Source of the DNA: Mycolicibacterium hodleri
GTDB lineage: Bacteria > Actinomycetota > Actinomycetes > Mycobacteriales > Mycobacteriaceae
Assembly: GCF_006439015.1 (NCBI RefSeq)
Contig: NZ_RCZG01000004.1
Span: 626,910 to 690,909 of the forward strand
DNA: 64,000 bases
Direction: 5' to 3'
Both the position numbers and the translations under genes were made by a program. Positions within the stretch are counted from its first letter, which is position 1. The number at the start of each line of letters is the position of its first letter. Of the stretch, positions 24,816-33,511 are shown piece after piece. The notes below the pieces were generated by a model, which did no database searches, was not told where the DNA came from, and was given only the letters and a program-made list of their open reading frames with translations.

Positions 24816-25498
24816 TAGATCACCGCTCCGCCGTTGGGTGAGATGACGTCGCCGGTGCAGTACGCGGCAGCGTCGTCGAGCAGAAACGCCACGATGCGGG
24901 CCACCTCGTCGGGCCGCGTGAGCCGACGATTGGGCAGCGTCGCCAGATACTCCGGCGCCCGCCACGGCGAGTCAGCGGCCAGCAGCGGGGTGTCCGTGGG
25001 GCCCGGCGCGACCGCGTTGACCCGCACGCCGCGCCCTGCCACTTCGGCGGCGAGGCTGCGCACCAGCCCGATGACGGCACCCTTGGCCGCGGCATAGTGC
25101 GCGTCACCGTCGCCGCCGCCGATGGCGAGTTCGGAAGTGATCGCGACGATCGCGCCGGAGCCGCGGGCCAGCATGGCCGGCAGCACCGCGCGGGCCGTGT
25201 TTCGCAACCCGCCCAGGTGGACCCGGAGCATCCGGTGCAGCGATGCCGCGGACACGTCGGACACCGGGGTGATGTCGTAGTGCCCCGCCGCAGAGACGAG
25301 CGCATCGACCGGCCCGAGGTCCAGACCGATCCGGTCGACCGCGGTGCGGACCGCGACGGGGTCCGACACGTCGGCGACCTCATCAGCGGTGTCCGTCAGG
25401 TCGATGCCAGCCACGGTCCAGCCGTCGGCGCGCAGGAGCTCGGCGACGGCGGCACCGATGCCGGATGCGGAGCCGGTGACGATTGCGTTGCGCGCCAT
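24815..25498 (-). CDS. Short-chain dehydrogenase/reductase
   Basis: This compact SDR of 227 residues starts at ATG 25498. Motifs are TGSASGIG near 8-15, SAAG in place of NAG near 78, ITSEL, and the catalytic YAAAK. The C-terminal YCTGDVISPNGGAVI is typical. Its start shares one base with the permease stop and its stop overlaps the next SDR start, so translation is coupled through the operon. Substrate unknown; a role in oxidising an alcohol or amino-alcohol product of the same pathway is inference. Confidence 0.85.
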   Translation of the reverse strand: MARNAIVTGSASGIGAAVAELLRADGWTVAGIDLTDTADEVADVSDPVAVRTAVDRIGLDLGPVDALVSAAGHYDITPVSDVSAASLHRMLRVHLGGLRNTARAVLPAMLARGSGAIVAITSELAIGGGDGDAHYAAAKGAVIGLVRSLAAEVAGRGVRVNAVAPGPTDTPLLAADSPWRAPEYLATLPNRRLTRPDEVARIVAFLLDDAAAYCTGDVISPNGGAVI

Positions 25499-26973
25499 CA
25501 ATTCTCGGGCACCGCGCGGTCGGCTTCCTCGGCGAACCGCTGCCCGACGGGGGCCTCGATGTTGCGGCGCACGGTGAGGTAGATCGCCACTCCCACGACG
25601 CCCAGCACCGCCGTGGTGAGCACACTGGCCCAGTTGATGAACCACGGCTGACCGGGCTGCGTGCGCGGCCACGCGACGTTGACCGTTTCGAAGACGATCC
25701 ACACTGACGCGAGATAGGTGACCGGAGCACCCCAGCGGCCGAGGTTGAACGGGCCCGGCTTCCACTTGCCGGTCAGGCGGGCGATGGCCGCACCGATGAC
25801 GGGCACGCCGAACGCGATGTAGAAACCGATGATGTTGAAGTTGACCAGAATGTTGTAGAACTGCGAACCGGCCAACAGGATGAACACGATGGCAACGATC
25901 GCGGTCAGCGCAATCGCGTTGACGGGCAGGCGTTCCGGCCCCGCGAGGCGGCCCAGCACCTTCGATCCCGGCAGGCTCCGGTCGCGCGCGGCACCCCAGA
26001 TGCATCGCGAGACGGCCGCCTGGACGGCGAGGAAGCTCGAGATGAACCCGATGACGAACATCGCCAGCAGCGGCTTGGTCACCCCGGCGCCGAGATGCGC
26101 GGTCAGCGTGTCGGCAACCACGTCACCGGACTGGGCGGCCACCACCTCGTCAAGGTTGGGGATGGCGAGAATCAGTGCGGCACTGGAGAACATCACCACC
26201 AGGCCCACGAGCAGGAGACCGAGGATGATCGCCTTGGGCACGTTGCGCTCCGGATCGTCTACCTCCTCGGCGACCGATCCGGCCGCCTCGAACCCGAGGA
26301 AGGACCACCCGACGAAGGCGACTGCCAGCAGCATCGGACCCGACGTCCACGTCGCGGCGTCCGGGAGGCCCGCACTGGAGAAGAGTGCCGAGAACGGGTT
26401 CTCGCGGTAGAACACCAGCAGCACGATGCCCAGGCCGACCGATCCGATCACCTCGCACGTGATGCTGGCGATCACCATGACCTTGAGGAACTGCCGACCG
26501 ACGACGTTCACCGCGGTGCCAAGGGCGATGATGCCGACGGCTACGCCGACCGTGAGCCACCGACTGGGTTCGGTGATGCCGAAGATCTGCAGCAGGAATC
26601 CGCTGGCGGCATACGAGAGCGTGCCGAGCGCGATCGTCAACCCCCACATATACGCCCAGGCGGCTGCCCACCCCGCCGTGGTGCCGCGCACATGCCGCGA
26701 CCACTGGTAGACGCTGCCCGCGTACGGCCACCGGGAGGACAGTTCGCCGAACACCCCGGCGACGAGGAGTTGGCCGATCAGCACGACCGGGAACGCCCAG
26801 AAGAACTTTGGTCCCGCGGCGAACAGGCCGAGGGTGAAGATCGCGTACACCGCCGCGATGGGCGACACGTCGGCGAAGGCCAATGCGAGCGCCGACCGGA
26901 AACTGAAGCCGCGGCTCAGCCTCGACGGCGATTCGACCGGGGCTGCCGTGCTGTTGCGACTGAGTTCTGTCAT
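25498..26973 (-). CDS. APC-superfamily amino acid/polyamine permease
   Basis: This integral membrane importer of 491 residues has about 12 hydrophobic segments; the first begins FADVSPIAAVYAIFTLGLF, and the conserved APC region GWSFLGFEAAGSVAEEVDDPERNVPKA is near 235. ATG 26973 follows a GAGGAG ribosome-binding site. It is the first gene of the five-gene operon and diverges from pucR, so it probably imports the inducing substrate. Sequence resembles the BAT/amino-acid-choline-type branch, but the substrate is not determinable here. Confidence 0.87.
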   Translation of the reverse strand: MTELSRNSTAAPVESPSRLSRGFSFRSALALAFADVSPIAAVYAIFTLGLFAAGPKFFWAFPVVLIGQLLVAGVFGELSSRWPYAGSVYQWSRHVRGTTAGWAAAWAYMWGLTIALGTLSYAASGFLLQIFGITEPSRWLTVGVAVGIIALGTAVNVVGRQFLKVMVIASITCEVIGSVGLGIVLLVFYRENPFSALFSSAGLPDAATWTSGPMLLAVAFVGWSFLGFEAAGSVAEEVDDPERNVPKAIILGLLLVGLVVMFSSAALILAIPNLDEVVAAQSGDVVADTLTAHLGAGVTKPLLAMFVIGFISSFLAVQAAVSRCIWGAARDRSLPGSKVLGRLAGPERLPVNAIALTAIVAIVFILLAGSQFYNILVNFNIIGFYIAFGVPVIGAAIARLTGKWKPGPFNLGRWGAPVTYLASVWIVFETVNVAWPRTQPGQPWFINWASVLTTAVLGVVGVAIYLTVRRNIEAPVGQRFAEEADRAVPEN

Positions 26974-27061
26974 CGCTACTCCTCAAGACTGGTTGCAGTG
27001 ACCCTGTACCTGATTGCCTCGAAGCGGAACCCATCGATCGTCTGAAGTAGTGACTGGAAGC

Positions 27062-27075
27062 TAGACGATCGTCTA
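27062..27075. promoter_or_regulatory. PucR operator candidate
   Basis: TAGACGATCGTCTA is a perfect 14-nt palindrome that ends 14 nt before the pucR start. A related half, ATCGATCGTCTG, lies at 27033-27044 within the same 116-nt divergent region. Position suggests control of both pucR and the permease operon. Confidence 0.6.
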
Positions 27076-27089
27076 AGTTTGCGGACACG

Positions 27090-28634
27090 ATGACGTATCG
27101 ATTGACCGACCTGGTGAACACCCCCCACCTGCGACTGACCGTCCGCGCGGGCGGAGGCGGGCTGGACGAATCGGTGTCGTGGGCGCAGACCTCGGACCTC
27201 GAGGAGCCGTGGTCGTGGTTGGCCGGCGGCGAGCTGCTGATGAAGAACGGGCGCACGCTGCCCGAATCCGGCACAGGGCAGGCCGCACTGATCCGCGGAC
27301 TCGCCGAGAAGGGCATCTGCGGCATCGTCATCGGGCTCGACTCGGCCACTCCAGACCTCACCCCAGCGGCGGTGTCACTCGCCGACGCGTCGGCGTTCCC
27401 CGTCCTCATGGTGCCGTATTCGGTCGGATTCGCGGCGATCGGCCGGGCGGTGGCAGGCGGGGCCGAACACGACGACAGCAGGCGCATCGCGGTAACCGAA
27501 CGCGTGTACCAGGTGATCCGACAGTCGGTGAATCGGCAGGGGGCCGAGGGCGCGCTGAGCCAGTTGGGCCGCGACGTAGCGTGCCGGCTGGCTGTTCTCG
27601 ATGCGGCCACGGGTGAGGTCGCGCTCGACTGCTCCGACCCCGTGCCGGATCCCTTGCGACGAGCCATGACCGACGAGATCGCCGGACGACGGGGCGCGGT
27701 GCCTGGCGTACTGCACGTCTCCGCTGGTGACGATCGCGCGCTGGTGGTCGAGGTTCCCGACGAGGAGCCGACGGTGTTGGTCGCCTACGGGTTTCGGGCG
27801 ACGCCGCCGGACGTCGTGCAGTTGCAACACCTGGCCTCGGCGATGGCGGTACTGCTCGCTCAGCAGAACGTCCGCCGGGAACACGACCGTCGCATCGGCG
27901 CGGAGGTGTTGGCGTCCCTGTGCGACGGCAGATTCACCGGCGGTGAGTCGGGACGCGTGCTCGCCGATCGGGGACTAAGGCCACCGGGAACGGCGTTGGT
28001 CGCGATCTCGGGTGGCTCCCAGAGCGCCGACCGGCACCTGCACGTCCGCCTCGGCCGTCGCCAGGTGCCACACCTCCTGCTGCGCCGGGGCCCAGTGCTC
28101 TACGCATTGGTTCCCGTGGGCGACGGTCCCTTGAGCGCTCTGCGGCACCGCGTCGGTGCCGAGGCGGCGATCGGCGTCAGCGATCCGCTCAACCATCCCC
28201 GCCGCGGCCCGGCGGCCGTCCGCGAGGCGACGTGGGCGATGCGGGCTGCCGACAGCGTTCCGGAGCGCACGGCACACTACGGCGACGTCACGATGCTCTC
28301 GGTATTGCGCGACACCGAGGAGGCACAGGTGGTCGTCGACCGCGTCCTGGGTGCGCTCATCGCCTATGACGTCGCACATTCCAGTGACATGGTGCCAACC
28401 CTTGACGCGTACCTCAGGTGCGACCGGTCGTGGGTGCGAACGGCGGCGGCGACGGGGGTGCACCGCCAGACCGTCGTGTACCGCATGCAACGCGTCGAGG
28501 AGATCACCGGTCGGAGGATCAGCGACACCGCGGCAATCGCCGAGTTCTGGCTGGCGTTGCGCGCCAGGGACTTGCTGAGCCCGCCGGCAGTGGCCGATGA
28601 GTTCTCCGGGAGCCGCCGGTCTACCCCGGCATGA
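27090..28634 (+). CDS. PucR-family transcriptional regulator
   Basis: This 514-residue regulator has an N-terminal PucR purine-catabolism domain (about 3-125; TDLVNTPHLRLTVRAGG, GELLMKNG), a central GGDEF-like/CdaR region and a C-terminal HTH near 440-490 (TLDAYLRCDRSWVRTAAATG, HRQTVVYRMQRVEEITGR). Such proteins activate purine, ureide or amino-acid catabolic operons when the substrate is present. It is divergent from the permease-SDR-SDR-ureohydrolase-deacetylase operon, making that its likely target. Its stop overlaps the hydrolase start by 4 nt. Confidence 0.88.
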   Translation: MTYRLTDLVNTPHLRLTVRAGGGGLDESVSWAQTSDLEEPWSWLAGGELLMKNGRTLPESGTGQAALIRGLAEKGICGIVIGLDSATPDLTPAAVSLADASAFPVLMVPYSVGFAAIGRAVAGGAEHDDSRRIAVTERVYQVIRQSVNRQGAEGALSQLGRDVACRLAVLDAATGEVALDCSDPVPDPLRRAMTDEIAGRRGAVPGVLHVSAGDDRALVVEVPDEEPTVLVAYGFRATPPDVVQLQHLASAMAVLLAQQNVRREHDRRIGAEVLASLCDGRFTGGESGRVLADRGLRPPGTALVAISGGSQSADRHLHVRLGRRQVPHLLLRRGPVLYALVPVGDGPLSALRHRVGAEAAIGVSDPLNHPRRGPAAVREATWAMRAADSVPERTAHYGDVTMLSVLRDTEEAQVVVDRVLGALIAYDVAHSSDMVPTLDAYLRCDRSWVRTAAATGVHRQTVVYRMQRVEEITGRRISDTAAIAEFWLALRARDLLSPPAVADEFSGSRRSTPA

Positions 28635-29470
28635 CCACCACCAACGGACGGACTGACGGCCTCATCTCCAGATTCGTCGACGTTCCCGGCGCCCGACTGC
28701 ACTACGAAGTGCGAGGGAGCGGGCCGCTGCTCTTCGTCATCGGTTCCCCGATGGCCGCCGCGGAGTTCGCGCCGCTGGCGCATGCCATGGCCCACGACCA
28801 CACGGTCGTCACCTACGACCCGAGGGGTTTCGCGGACAGCCCGGTCGAGGACCCCGACGGGCCGTCGAATCCCGACCTTCGCGCCGACGACGTATTAGCG
28901 ATCTTCGCCGCACTCGGCGCCGAGTCCGCCGACGTATTCGGGTCCAGTGGTGGTGCGGTGACCGGCCTGGCACTGGTCGCTCGCCATCCGGGACGGGTTC
29001 GCACGCTGGTGGCGCACGAGCCGCCTCTGCTGGAAGTGCTCCCCGACGCGACGCAGCAGCGCGCCGCCACCCAGGACATCGTCGACACGTTCCGCACCGA
29101 TGGACTTCAGGCCGCATGGATGAAGTTCATGGTCAATGCCGGCTTCGACCTGTCAGCCTTCGGGGACGGCCCGCCCGCGCCGCATGGCGCCCCGGTGAAC
29201 CCCGAGCAAGAACTGGCGGAGGGGGCGCGCTTCTTCGTGCACGACTTGGCCCCTACCACGCAGTACCTGCCGGACTTCGAGGCACTTCGAGCGTCGCCGA
29301 CGCGCATCGTCGTCGGCCTCGGCGCGGAGTCGGGCCACCTGCTGACGCAGCGGACGTCGGTTGCCGTGGCCGAGCTACTCGGTGTCGGCACGACGGAATT
29401 CCCGGGCGATCACGGCGGATTCCTCGGTGCCCCTGGCGAGTTCGCGAACCGGCTGCGCGAAGTCCTTTAG
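28631..29470 (+). CDS. Alpha/beta hydrolase
   Basis: This 279-residue alpha/beta-hydrolase has the nucleophile elbow FGSSGG (S106), an oxyanion region GSPM near 38-41 and the catalytic His in FPGDHGGFLGAPGEF near residue 258. It is translationally coupled to pucR (4-nt overlap), so it may belong to the same catabolic unit. No signal peptide. Possible roles include lactone, ester or C-C hydrolysis; family members include haloperoxidase-like and 3-oxoadipate lactonase-like enzymes. Its stop lies at the edge of a strong inverted repeat. Confidence 0.82.
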   Translation: MTTTNGRTDGLISRFVDVPGARLHYEVRGSGPLLFVIGSPMAAAEFAPLAHAMAHDHTVVTYDPRGFADSPVEDPDGPSNPDLRADDVLAIFAALGAESADVFGSSGGAVTGLALVARHPGRVRTLVAHEPPLLEVLPDATQQRAATQDIVDTFRTDGLQAAWMKFMVNAGFDLSAFGDGPPAPHGAPVNPEQELAEGARFFVHDLAPTTQYLPDFEALRASPTRIVVGLGAESGHLLTQRTSVAVAELLGVGTTEFPGDHGGFLGAPGEFANRLREVL

Positions 29471-29522
29471 CGATTCGTGGAGTTATGTCGGCGGTGAGTG
29501 GCGAAAAGACTCCACAAATCGC
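29470..29522. terminator. Hairpin between convergent hydrolase and add genes
   Basis: Arms 29470-29483 and 29509-29522 (GCGATTCGTGGAGT and its complement with one mismatch) enclose a 25-nt loop and end 8 nt before the add stop. The position suits a bidirectional terminator. Confidence 0.6.
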
Positions 29523-29530
29523 GCGGGAGG

Positions 29531-30619
29531 CTAGCCGATCAGGACGGCGTACCGCGGCTTGATCACGTCGTCGATCAACGTCAGACGCTCACGGAACGGA
29601 ATGAACGACGACTTCATGGCATTGATGGTGAACCGTTCGAGATCACTCCAGCCGTAACCGAACGCCTCGACGAGACGCAGCATCTCCTGGCTCATCGTCG
29701 TGTCGCTCATCAAGCGGTTATCGGTGTTGACCGTCACCCGGAACCGCAATCTGGCCAGCAGCGCGAAGGGGTGCTCGGCGATGCTCGCGACCGCGCCAGT
29801 CTGCACGTTGCTACTCGGGCACAGTTCGAGCGGGATCCGCTTGTCACGCAATATCGACGCCAGTCGACCGAGGGTGGCGTCGTTGTCGTCGTGAACCTCG
29901 ATGTCGTCGACGATCCGCACGCCATGGCCCAGCCGGTCTGCTCCGCAGAAGGAGATCGCCTCCTGAATGGAGGGCAGACCGAACGCCTCGCCGGCGTGGA
30001 TGGTGAAGCGGGCGTTGTTGTTCCGCATGTACTCGAAGGCGTCCAAATGCCGGGTGGGCGGGTAGCCGGCCTCCGCACCGGCGATGTCGAAGCCGACGAC
30101 ACCCTTGTCGCGGAACCGAATCGCCAATTCGGCGATCTCCCGCGAGCGGGCGGCATGCCGCATCGCGGTCACCAGGCACCGCACCGTGATCGTCTTGCCC
30201 TCGGCCGCCGCCGCCTTCTCCCCGTCGGCGAAGCCGGCCAGCACCGCGTCGGTCACCGCATCCAAGGACAACCCGCCATCGATGTGCAGTTCCGGGGCGA
30301 ATCGGACCTCGGCGTAGACCACTGAGTCCGCGGCCAGGTCCTCGACGCATTCGAGCGCCACGCGGTGCAGAGCTTCCGGTGTCTGCATGACACCCACGGT
30401 GTGGGCGAACGGCTCCAGGTAGCGGACCAGCGAGCCGCTGTGCGCAGCGGTGCGGAAGAACGTGGCCAGCTCATCGACGTCGGTGGTGGGCAACCCGTCG
30501 TAACCGAACTCCTCGGCCAACGCCAGCACCGTCGCGGGACGCAACCCGCCATCGAGGTGGTCGTGGAGCAGGGCCTTGGGTGCCTGCTGGATCGTGTCGA
30601 GCGTCAGTGGAGTGGTCAT
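29531..30619 (-). CDS. add: Adenosine deaminase
   Basis: This 362-residue zinc enzyme deaminates adenosine to inosine. Zinc ligands are H19-x-H21 (LLHDHLDGG), the HAGE motif (His/Glu) near residue 207-210, [13 protein letters not shown] and the terminal aspartate in NTDNRLMSD. Its length fits the family. It is the third gene of the minus-strand cdd-deoA-add operon, 9 nt after deoA, with the known Rv3313c-Rv3315c order. Its product feeds the deoD enzyme. Confidence 0.93.
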   Translation of the reverse strand: MTTPLTLDTIQQAPKALLHDHLDGGLRPATVLALAEEFGYDGLPTTDVDELATFFRTAAHSGSLVRYLEPFAHTVGVMQTPEALHRVALECVEDLAADSVVYAEVRFAPELHIDGGLSLDAVTDAVLAGFADGEKAAAAEGKTITVRCLVTAMRHAARSREIAELAIRFRDKGVVGFDIAGAEAGYPPTRHLDAFEYMRNNNARFTIHAGEAFGLPSIQEAISFCGADRLGHGVRIVDDIEVHDDNDATLGRLASILRDKRIPLELCPSSNVQTGAVASIAEHPFALLARLRFRVTVNTDNRLMSDTTMSQEMLRLVEAFGYGWSDLERFTINAMKSSFIPFRERLTLIDDVIKPRYAVLIG

Positions 30620-30628
30620 TGGCTCTCC

Positions 30629-31927
30629 TCAGGTGATCCGATCGATGATCAACGGGCGTGGCGCGGGCGCCGCGTCGCCGACCGCCCAGCCGCCGTCGAG
30701 TTCAGCCATTGCCCCGTCGAAGCGCTCTGGCGTGTCGGTATAGAAGGTGAACAGTGTCTCGCCTGCGACGACGGGTTCCCCGGATCTGCGGTGGATGCGC
30801 ACCCCTGCGCCGAACTGCACCTGCCCTCCGGGGGTAGAGCGGCCCGCACCGAGCCGCCACACCGCCATTCCCACCGCCATCGCGTCGATGTCGCCCATCG
30901 TGCCACTACGCGACGCCGTGACGGTCTCCGCGTGCGCCCCGACCGGTAGCGGTTGCAAGAGGTCTCCACCTTGCGCGCCGACGAGGTCGCGAAAGCGGTC
31001 CATCGCCGTCCCGTCGCGCAGGGTCTGTGCCGGGTCCACGCCATCGATTCCAACCGCGTCGAGCATCTCCCGCGCCAACGCCAACGTCAGCTCGACAACG
31101 TCGGCGGGGCCGCCGCCGGCCAACACGTCGAGCGACTCGGCGATCTCGATGGCATTGCCGACCGCCGAACCCAACGGCTGGTCCATGTCGGTCAGCAGCG
31201 CGCGGGTGTCGATGCCCTGCGCGCGCCCGAGTTCGACCATCGTCGCCGCCAACTCCCGCGCCTCGGCCTCAGACGTGAGGAAGGCGCCCCGGCCGACCTT
31301 GGTGTCCAAGACTAGTGCCCGGGCACCCTCGGCGAGCTTCTTGCTCATCACCGAGCTGGCAATCAGCGGCAGTGACTCCGTCGTGGCGGTGACATCTCGG
31401 AGCGCGTAGATCTTTCGATCGGCGGGCGCCAGGTCGCCGGCCGCGAAAACTGCGGCGCCGATACCCTGAAGTTGTTGGCGAATACGGTCTTTGGAAAGCT
31501 CGGCGGTGAAACCGGCGATTGCTTCGAGCTTGTCCAGAGTGCCACCGGTGTGCCCGAGTCCGCGGCCTGCGGCTTGGGGCACGGCCGCTCCGCAGGCCAT
31601 CACGACCGGTACCAACGGGATGGTGATCTTGTCGCCGACGCCTCCGGTCGAGTGCTTGTCCACCAACCTCAACGGCTTGCCATCACGTCGGAGATCGCTG
31701 AAGTCGAACCGTTCGCCGGAGTCGATCATCGCGGCCGTCCATCGGGAGATCTCGCCGGGCGTCATCCCGCGTAGGAAGATCGCCATGAGGAGCGCAGACA
31801 TCTGCTCGTCATGGACCAGACCGCGGGTATAGCCGTCGATCACCCAGTCGATCGCGGCGTCGGACAACACACCGCCGTCGCGCTTGATCCTGATGACGGT
31901 GGGCGCATCGAACGTGAACTGCGTCAC
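30629..31927 (-). CDS. deoA: Thymidine phosphorylase
   Basis: This 432-residue enzyme converts thymidine and phosphate to thymine and deoxyribose 1-phosphate. The nucleoside phosphorylase signature KHSTGGVGDKIT is near 78-89, followed by GRGLGHTGGTLDKLEAI. GTG 31927 gives the family start (VTQFTFDAPTVIRIKRDG) and overlaps the cdd stop by 4 nt (GTGA). The open frame continues upstream over cdd and is not used. It forms one operon with cdd and add. Confidence 0.92.
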   Translation of the reverse strand: MTQFTFDAPTVIRIKRDGGVLSDAAIDWVIDGYTRGLVHDEQMSALLMAIFLRGMTPGEISRWTAAMIDSGERFDFSDLRRDGKPLRLVDKHSTGGVGDKITIPLVPVVMACGAAVPQAAGRGLGHTGGTLDKLEAIAGFTAELSKDRIRQQLQGIGAAVFAAGDLAPADRKIYALRDVTATTESLPLIASSVMSKKLAEGARALVLDTKVGRGAFLTSEAEARELAATMVELGRAQGIDTRALLTDMDQPLGSAVGNAIEIAESLDVLAGGGPADVVELTLALAREMLDAVGIDGVDPAQTLRDGTAMDRFRDLVGAQGGDLLQPLPVGAHAETVTASRSGTMGDIDAMAVGMAVWRLGAGRSTPGGQVQFGAGVRIHRRSGEPVVAGETLFTFYTDTPERFDGAMAELDGGWAVGDAAPAPRPLIIDRIT

Positions 31928-32340
31928 GGAATTTGATCCCGTACTCGAACCGCATCCAGGTCGTCTGGCCCGAACGCGTCGGGCAGAAGGTCGCACAGCG
32001 GCCGCGGACCCGACGGATGGTCGATGAGCATTTCCGGCCCGCCGTGCTCCAAGAGCACCTGTCGGCACCGTCCACACGGCATCAGCAGAGCGCCGGTGGC
32101 GTCGACACACGTGAGGGCGACCAGTCGGCCGCCGCCGCTAGAGTGCAGGGCGCAAGCCACGGAACACTCGGCGCAGAGACCTAAGCCATATGAGACATTT
32201 TCCACATTGCAACCGGTCAGAATTCGGTCATCAGCCGTCACCGCGGCCGCGCCAACCGGAAAGTTCGAATAGGGCGCATAGGCATGGTAACTGACTTCTC
32301 TTGCCCTGTCCCGCAACAGTTTCCAGTCGATTTCGGGCAC
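31924..32340 (-). CDS. cdd: Cytidine deaminase
   Basis: This 138-residue tetrameric-type enzyme deaminates cytidine and deoxycytidine. The catalytic zinc site consists of CAEC (near 56-59, with the proton-shuttle Glu) and the two Cys of PCGRC near 88-92. The N-terminal YSNFPVGAA substrate loop is present. It is the first gene of cdd-deoA-add and is divergent from sdhCDAB over 227 nt. Confidence 0.92.
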   Translation of the reverse strand: MPEIDWKLLRDRAREVSYHAYAPYSNFPVGAAAVTADDRILTGCNVENVSYGLGLCAECSVACALHSSGGGRLVALTCVDATGALLMPCGRCRQVLLEHGGPEMLIDHPSGPRPLCDLLPDAFGPDDLDAVRVRDQIP

Positions 32341-32401
32341 CGCGTCAGCTCCGTCGCCGAGGGTCTGAATGCATTTAGAACTCCCGTTCCACCCCGGTCA
32401 T

Positions 32402-32420
32402 TTCGATTAGGCCACCCTAA
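32402..32420. promoter_or_regulatory. IdeR-like iron box in the cdd-sdhC divergent region
   Basis: The sequence TTCGATTAGGCCACCCTAA matches the 19-bp IdeR consensus at 15 of 19 positions, with a clean TTAGG-N4-CCTAA core at 32407-32420. It lies 62 nt from the cdd start and 148 nt from the sdhC start. Control of sdhCDAB, a Fe-S and haem enzyme, by iron would be sensible, but binding is only predicted. Confidence 0.4.
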
Positions 32421-32567
32421 TTTCCATGATGTCGGGGCAATCAACGGTCCCACGGTAGTTCTTTCCGTGCACCGTTTGGGATTAGAGTCGCCAACAGGTT
32501 TGGGCAAAGGTTGGCACTGGTCCCCACCGTCTCCCAAACCGTCCACCGAGGGCGTTGGAGGCCGGAG

Positions 32568-32996
32568 ATGAGCACAGCCACAGCAGCGGATTCCGCCGTA
32601 CCCGCCCCGCGATCGTCGCCACCGCGCCGCCGCACGTTGTACCGCGGTGACCCTGGCATGTGGTCGTGGGTCCTTCACCGCGTGACGGGCGCGACGATCT
32701 TCTTCTTCCTCTTCGTGCACGTTCTCGACACCGCGTTGGTCCGGGTCAGCCCCGAGGCCTACAACGCAATCATCGAGACCTACAAAACTCCGATCATCGG
32801 GCTGATGGAGATGGGCCTCGTGGTGGCGGTCTTGTATCACGCCCTCAACGGCATCCGCATCATCCTGATCGACTTCTGGCAGAACGGTCCCAAGTATCAA
32901 CGCCTGATGTTGTGGGTGGTGCTCGCGGTCTGGATCTCCGTGTTCATCGCCGCCCTCGGCGTGATGGGCATGCACATGGCGGAGCGCTTCCTATGA
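32568..32996 (+). CDS. sdhC: Succinate dehydrogenase cytochrome b556 subunit
   Basis: This 142-residue membrane anchor has three transmembrane helices (about 36-58, 75-97, 109-133). The quinone/haem motif WSWVLHRVTG includes H37-R38, and H91 in YHALNGIR is the likely haem ligand. ATG 32568 follows GGCCGGAG and gives MSTATAADSA; the earlier in-frame start at 32511 lacks such a site. First gene of sdhCDAB; its stop overlaps the sdhD start (ATGA). It anchors SdhA/SdhB to the inner membrane. Confidence 0.92.
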   Translation: MSTATAADSAVPAPRSSPPRRRTLYRGDPGMWSWVLHRVTGATIFFFLFVHVLDTALVRVSPEAYNAIIETYKTPIIGLMEMGLVVAVLYHALNGIRIILIDFWQNGPKYQRLMLWVVLAVWISVFIAALGVMGMHMAERFL

Positions 32997-33511
32997 GCGC
33001 CTCGGCGGGCAGGAGCGAAGCGACCCGGGGTGGACGCTCGAAGGAAAACCCGTACGACCACGTCAGCGAGCGTGGGGGACCCGCCCCCGTCATGCAGCGC
33101 AGCCATGACCGGCCCGCCGGCTTGGACAACCCGCGGTCACCTCGCGGGCGCAGCGCCATGCCGAACTTCGAGAAGTACGCCTGGCTCTTCATGCGCTTCT
33201 CCGGCGTCGTTCTCGTCGTCCTTGCACTCGGCCACCTCTTCGTCGGCCTGATCTGGGACGGCGGCGTCTACCGCATCGACTTCAACTACGTCGCGCAGCG
33301 CTGGGCCTCCCCCTTCTGGCAGACCTGGGACCTGCTGCTGTTGTGGCTGGCCCAACTGCACGGCGGCAACGGCATGCGCACGATCATCAACGACTACGCC
33401 CGCAAGGACTCGACGAAGTTCTGGCTGAACACCGTATTGGCGTTGTCGGTTCTGTTCACGGTGGTCCTGGGTACGTACGTCCTACTGACGTTCGACGCGA
33501 ACATTTCGTGA
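32993..33511 (+). CDS. sdhD: Succinate dehydrogenase membrane anchor subunit with N-terminal extension
   Basis: This 172-residue anchor has three transmembrane segments (about 64-82, 103-125, 145-168). The core from MQRSHDRPAGLDNPRSP onward matches M. tuberculosis SdhD, which starts MSTPVRQRSHDRP. Here about 28 extra residues, rich in Gly/Arg/Ser, lie between the coupled ATG (32993) and that core. The extra DNA contains a family-A repeat. An alternative start at ATG 33092 would drop the extension, but it would lose the ATGA coupling to sdhC. Confidence 0.88.
   Translation: MSASAGRSEATRGGRSKENPYDHVSERGGPAPVMQRSHDRPAGLDNPRSPRGRSAMPNFEKYAWLFMRFSGVVLVVLALGHLFVGLIWDGGVYRIDFNYVAQRWASPFWQTWDLLLLWLAQLHGGNGMRTIINDYARKDSTKFWLNTVLALSVLFTVVLGTYVLLTFDANIS
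33004..33030. repeat. Family-A repeat inside the sdhD reading frame
   Basis: GGCGGGCAGGAGCGAAGCGA begins this 27-nt element. It matches, in reverse complement, the tandem units at 8904-9008. Translation adds Gly/Ser/Arg residues near the SdhD N-terminus. Confidence 0.7.
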
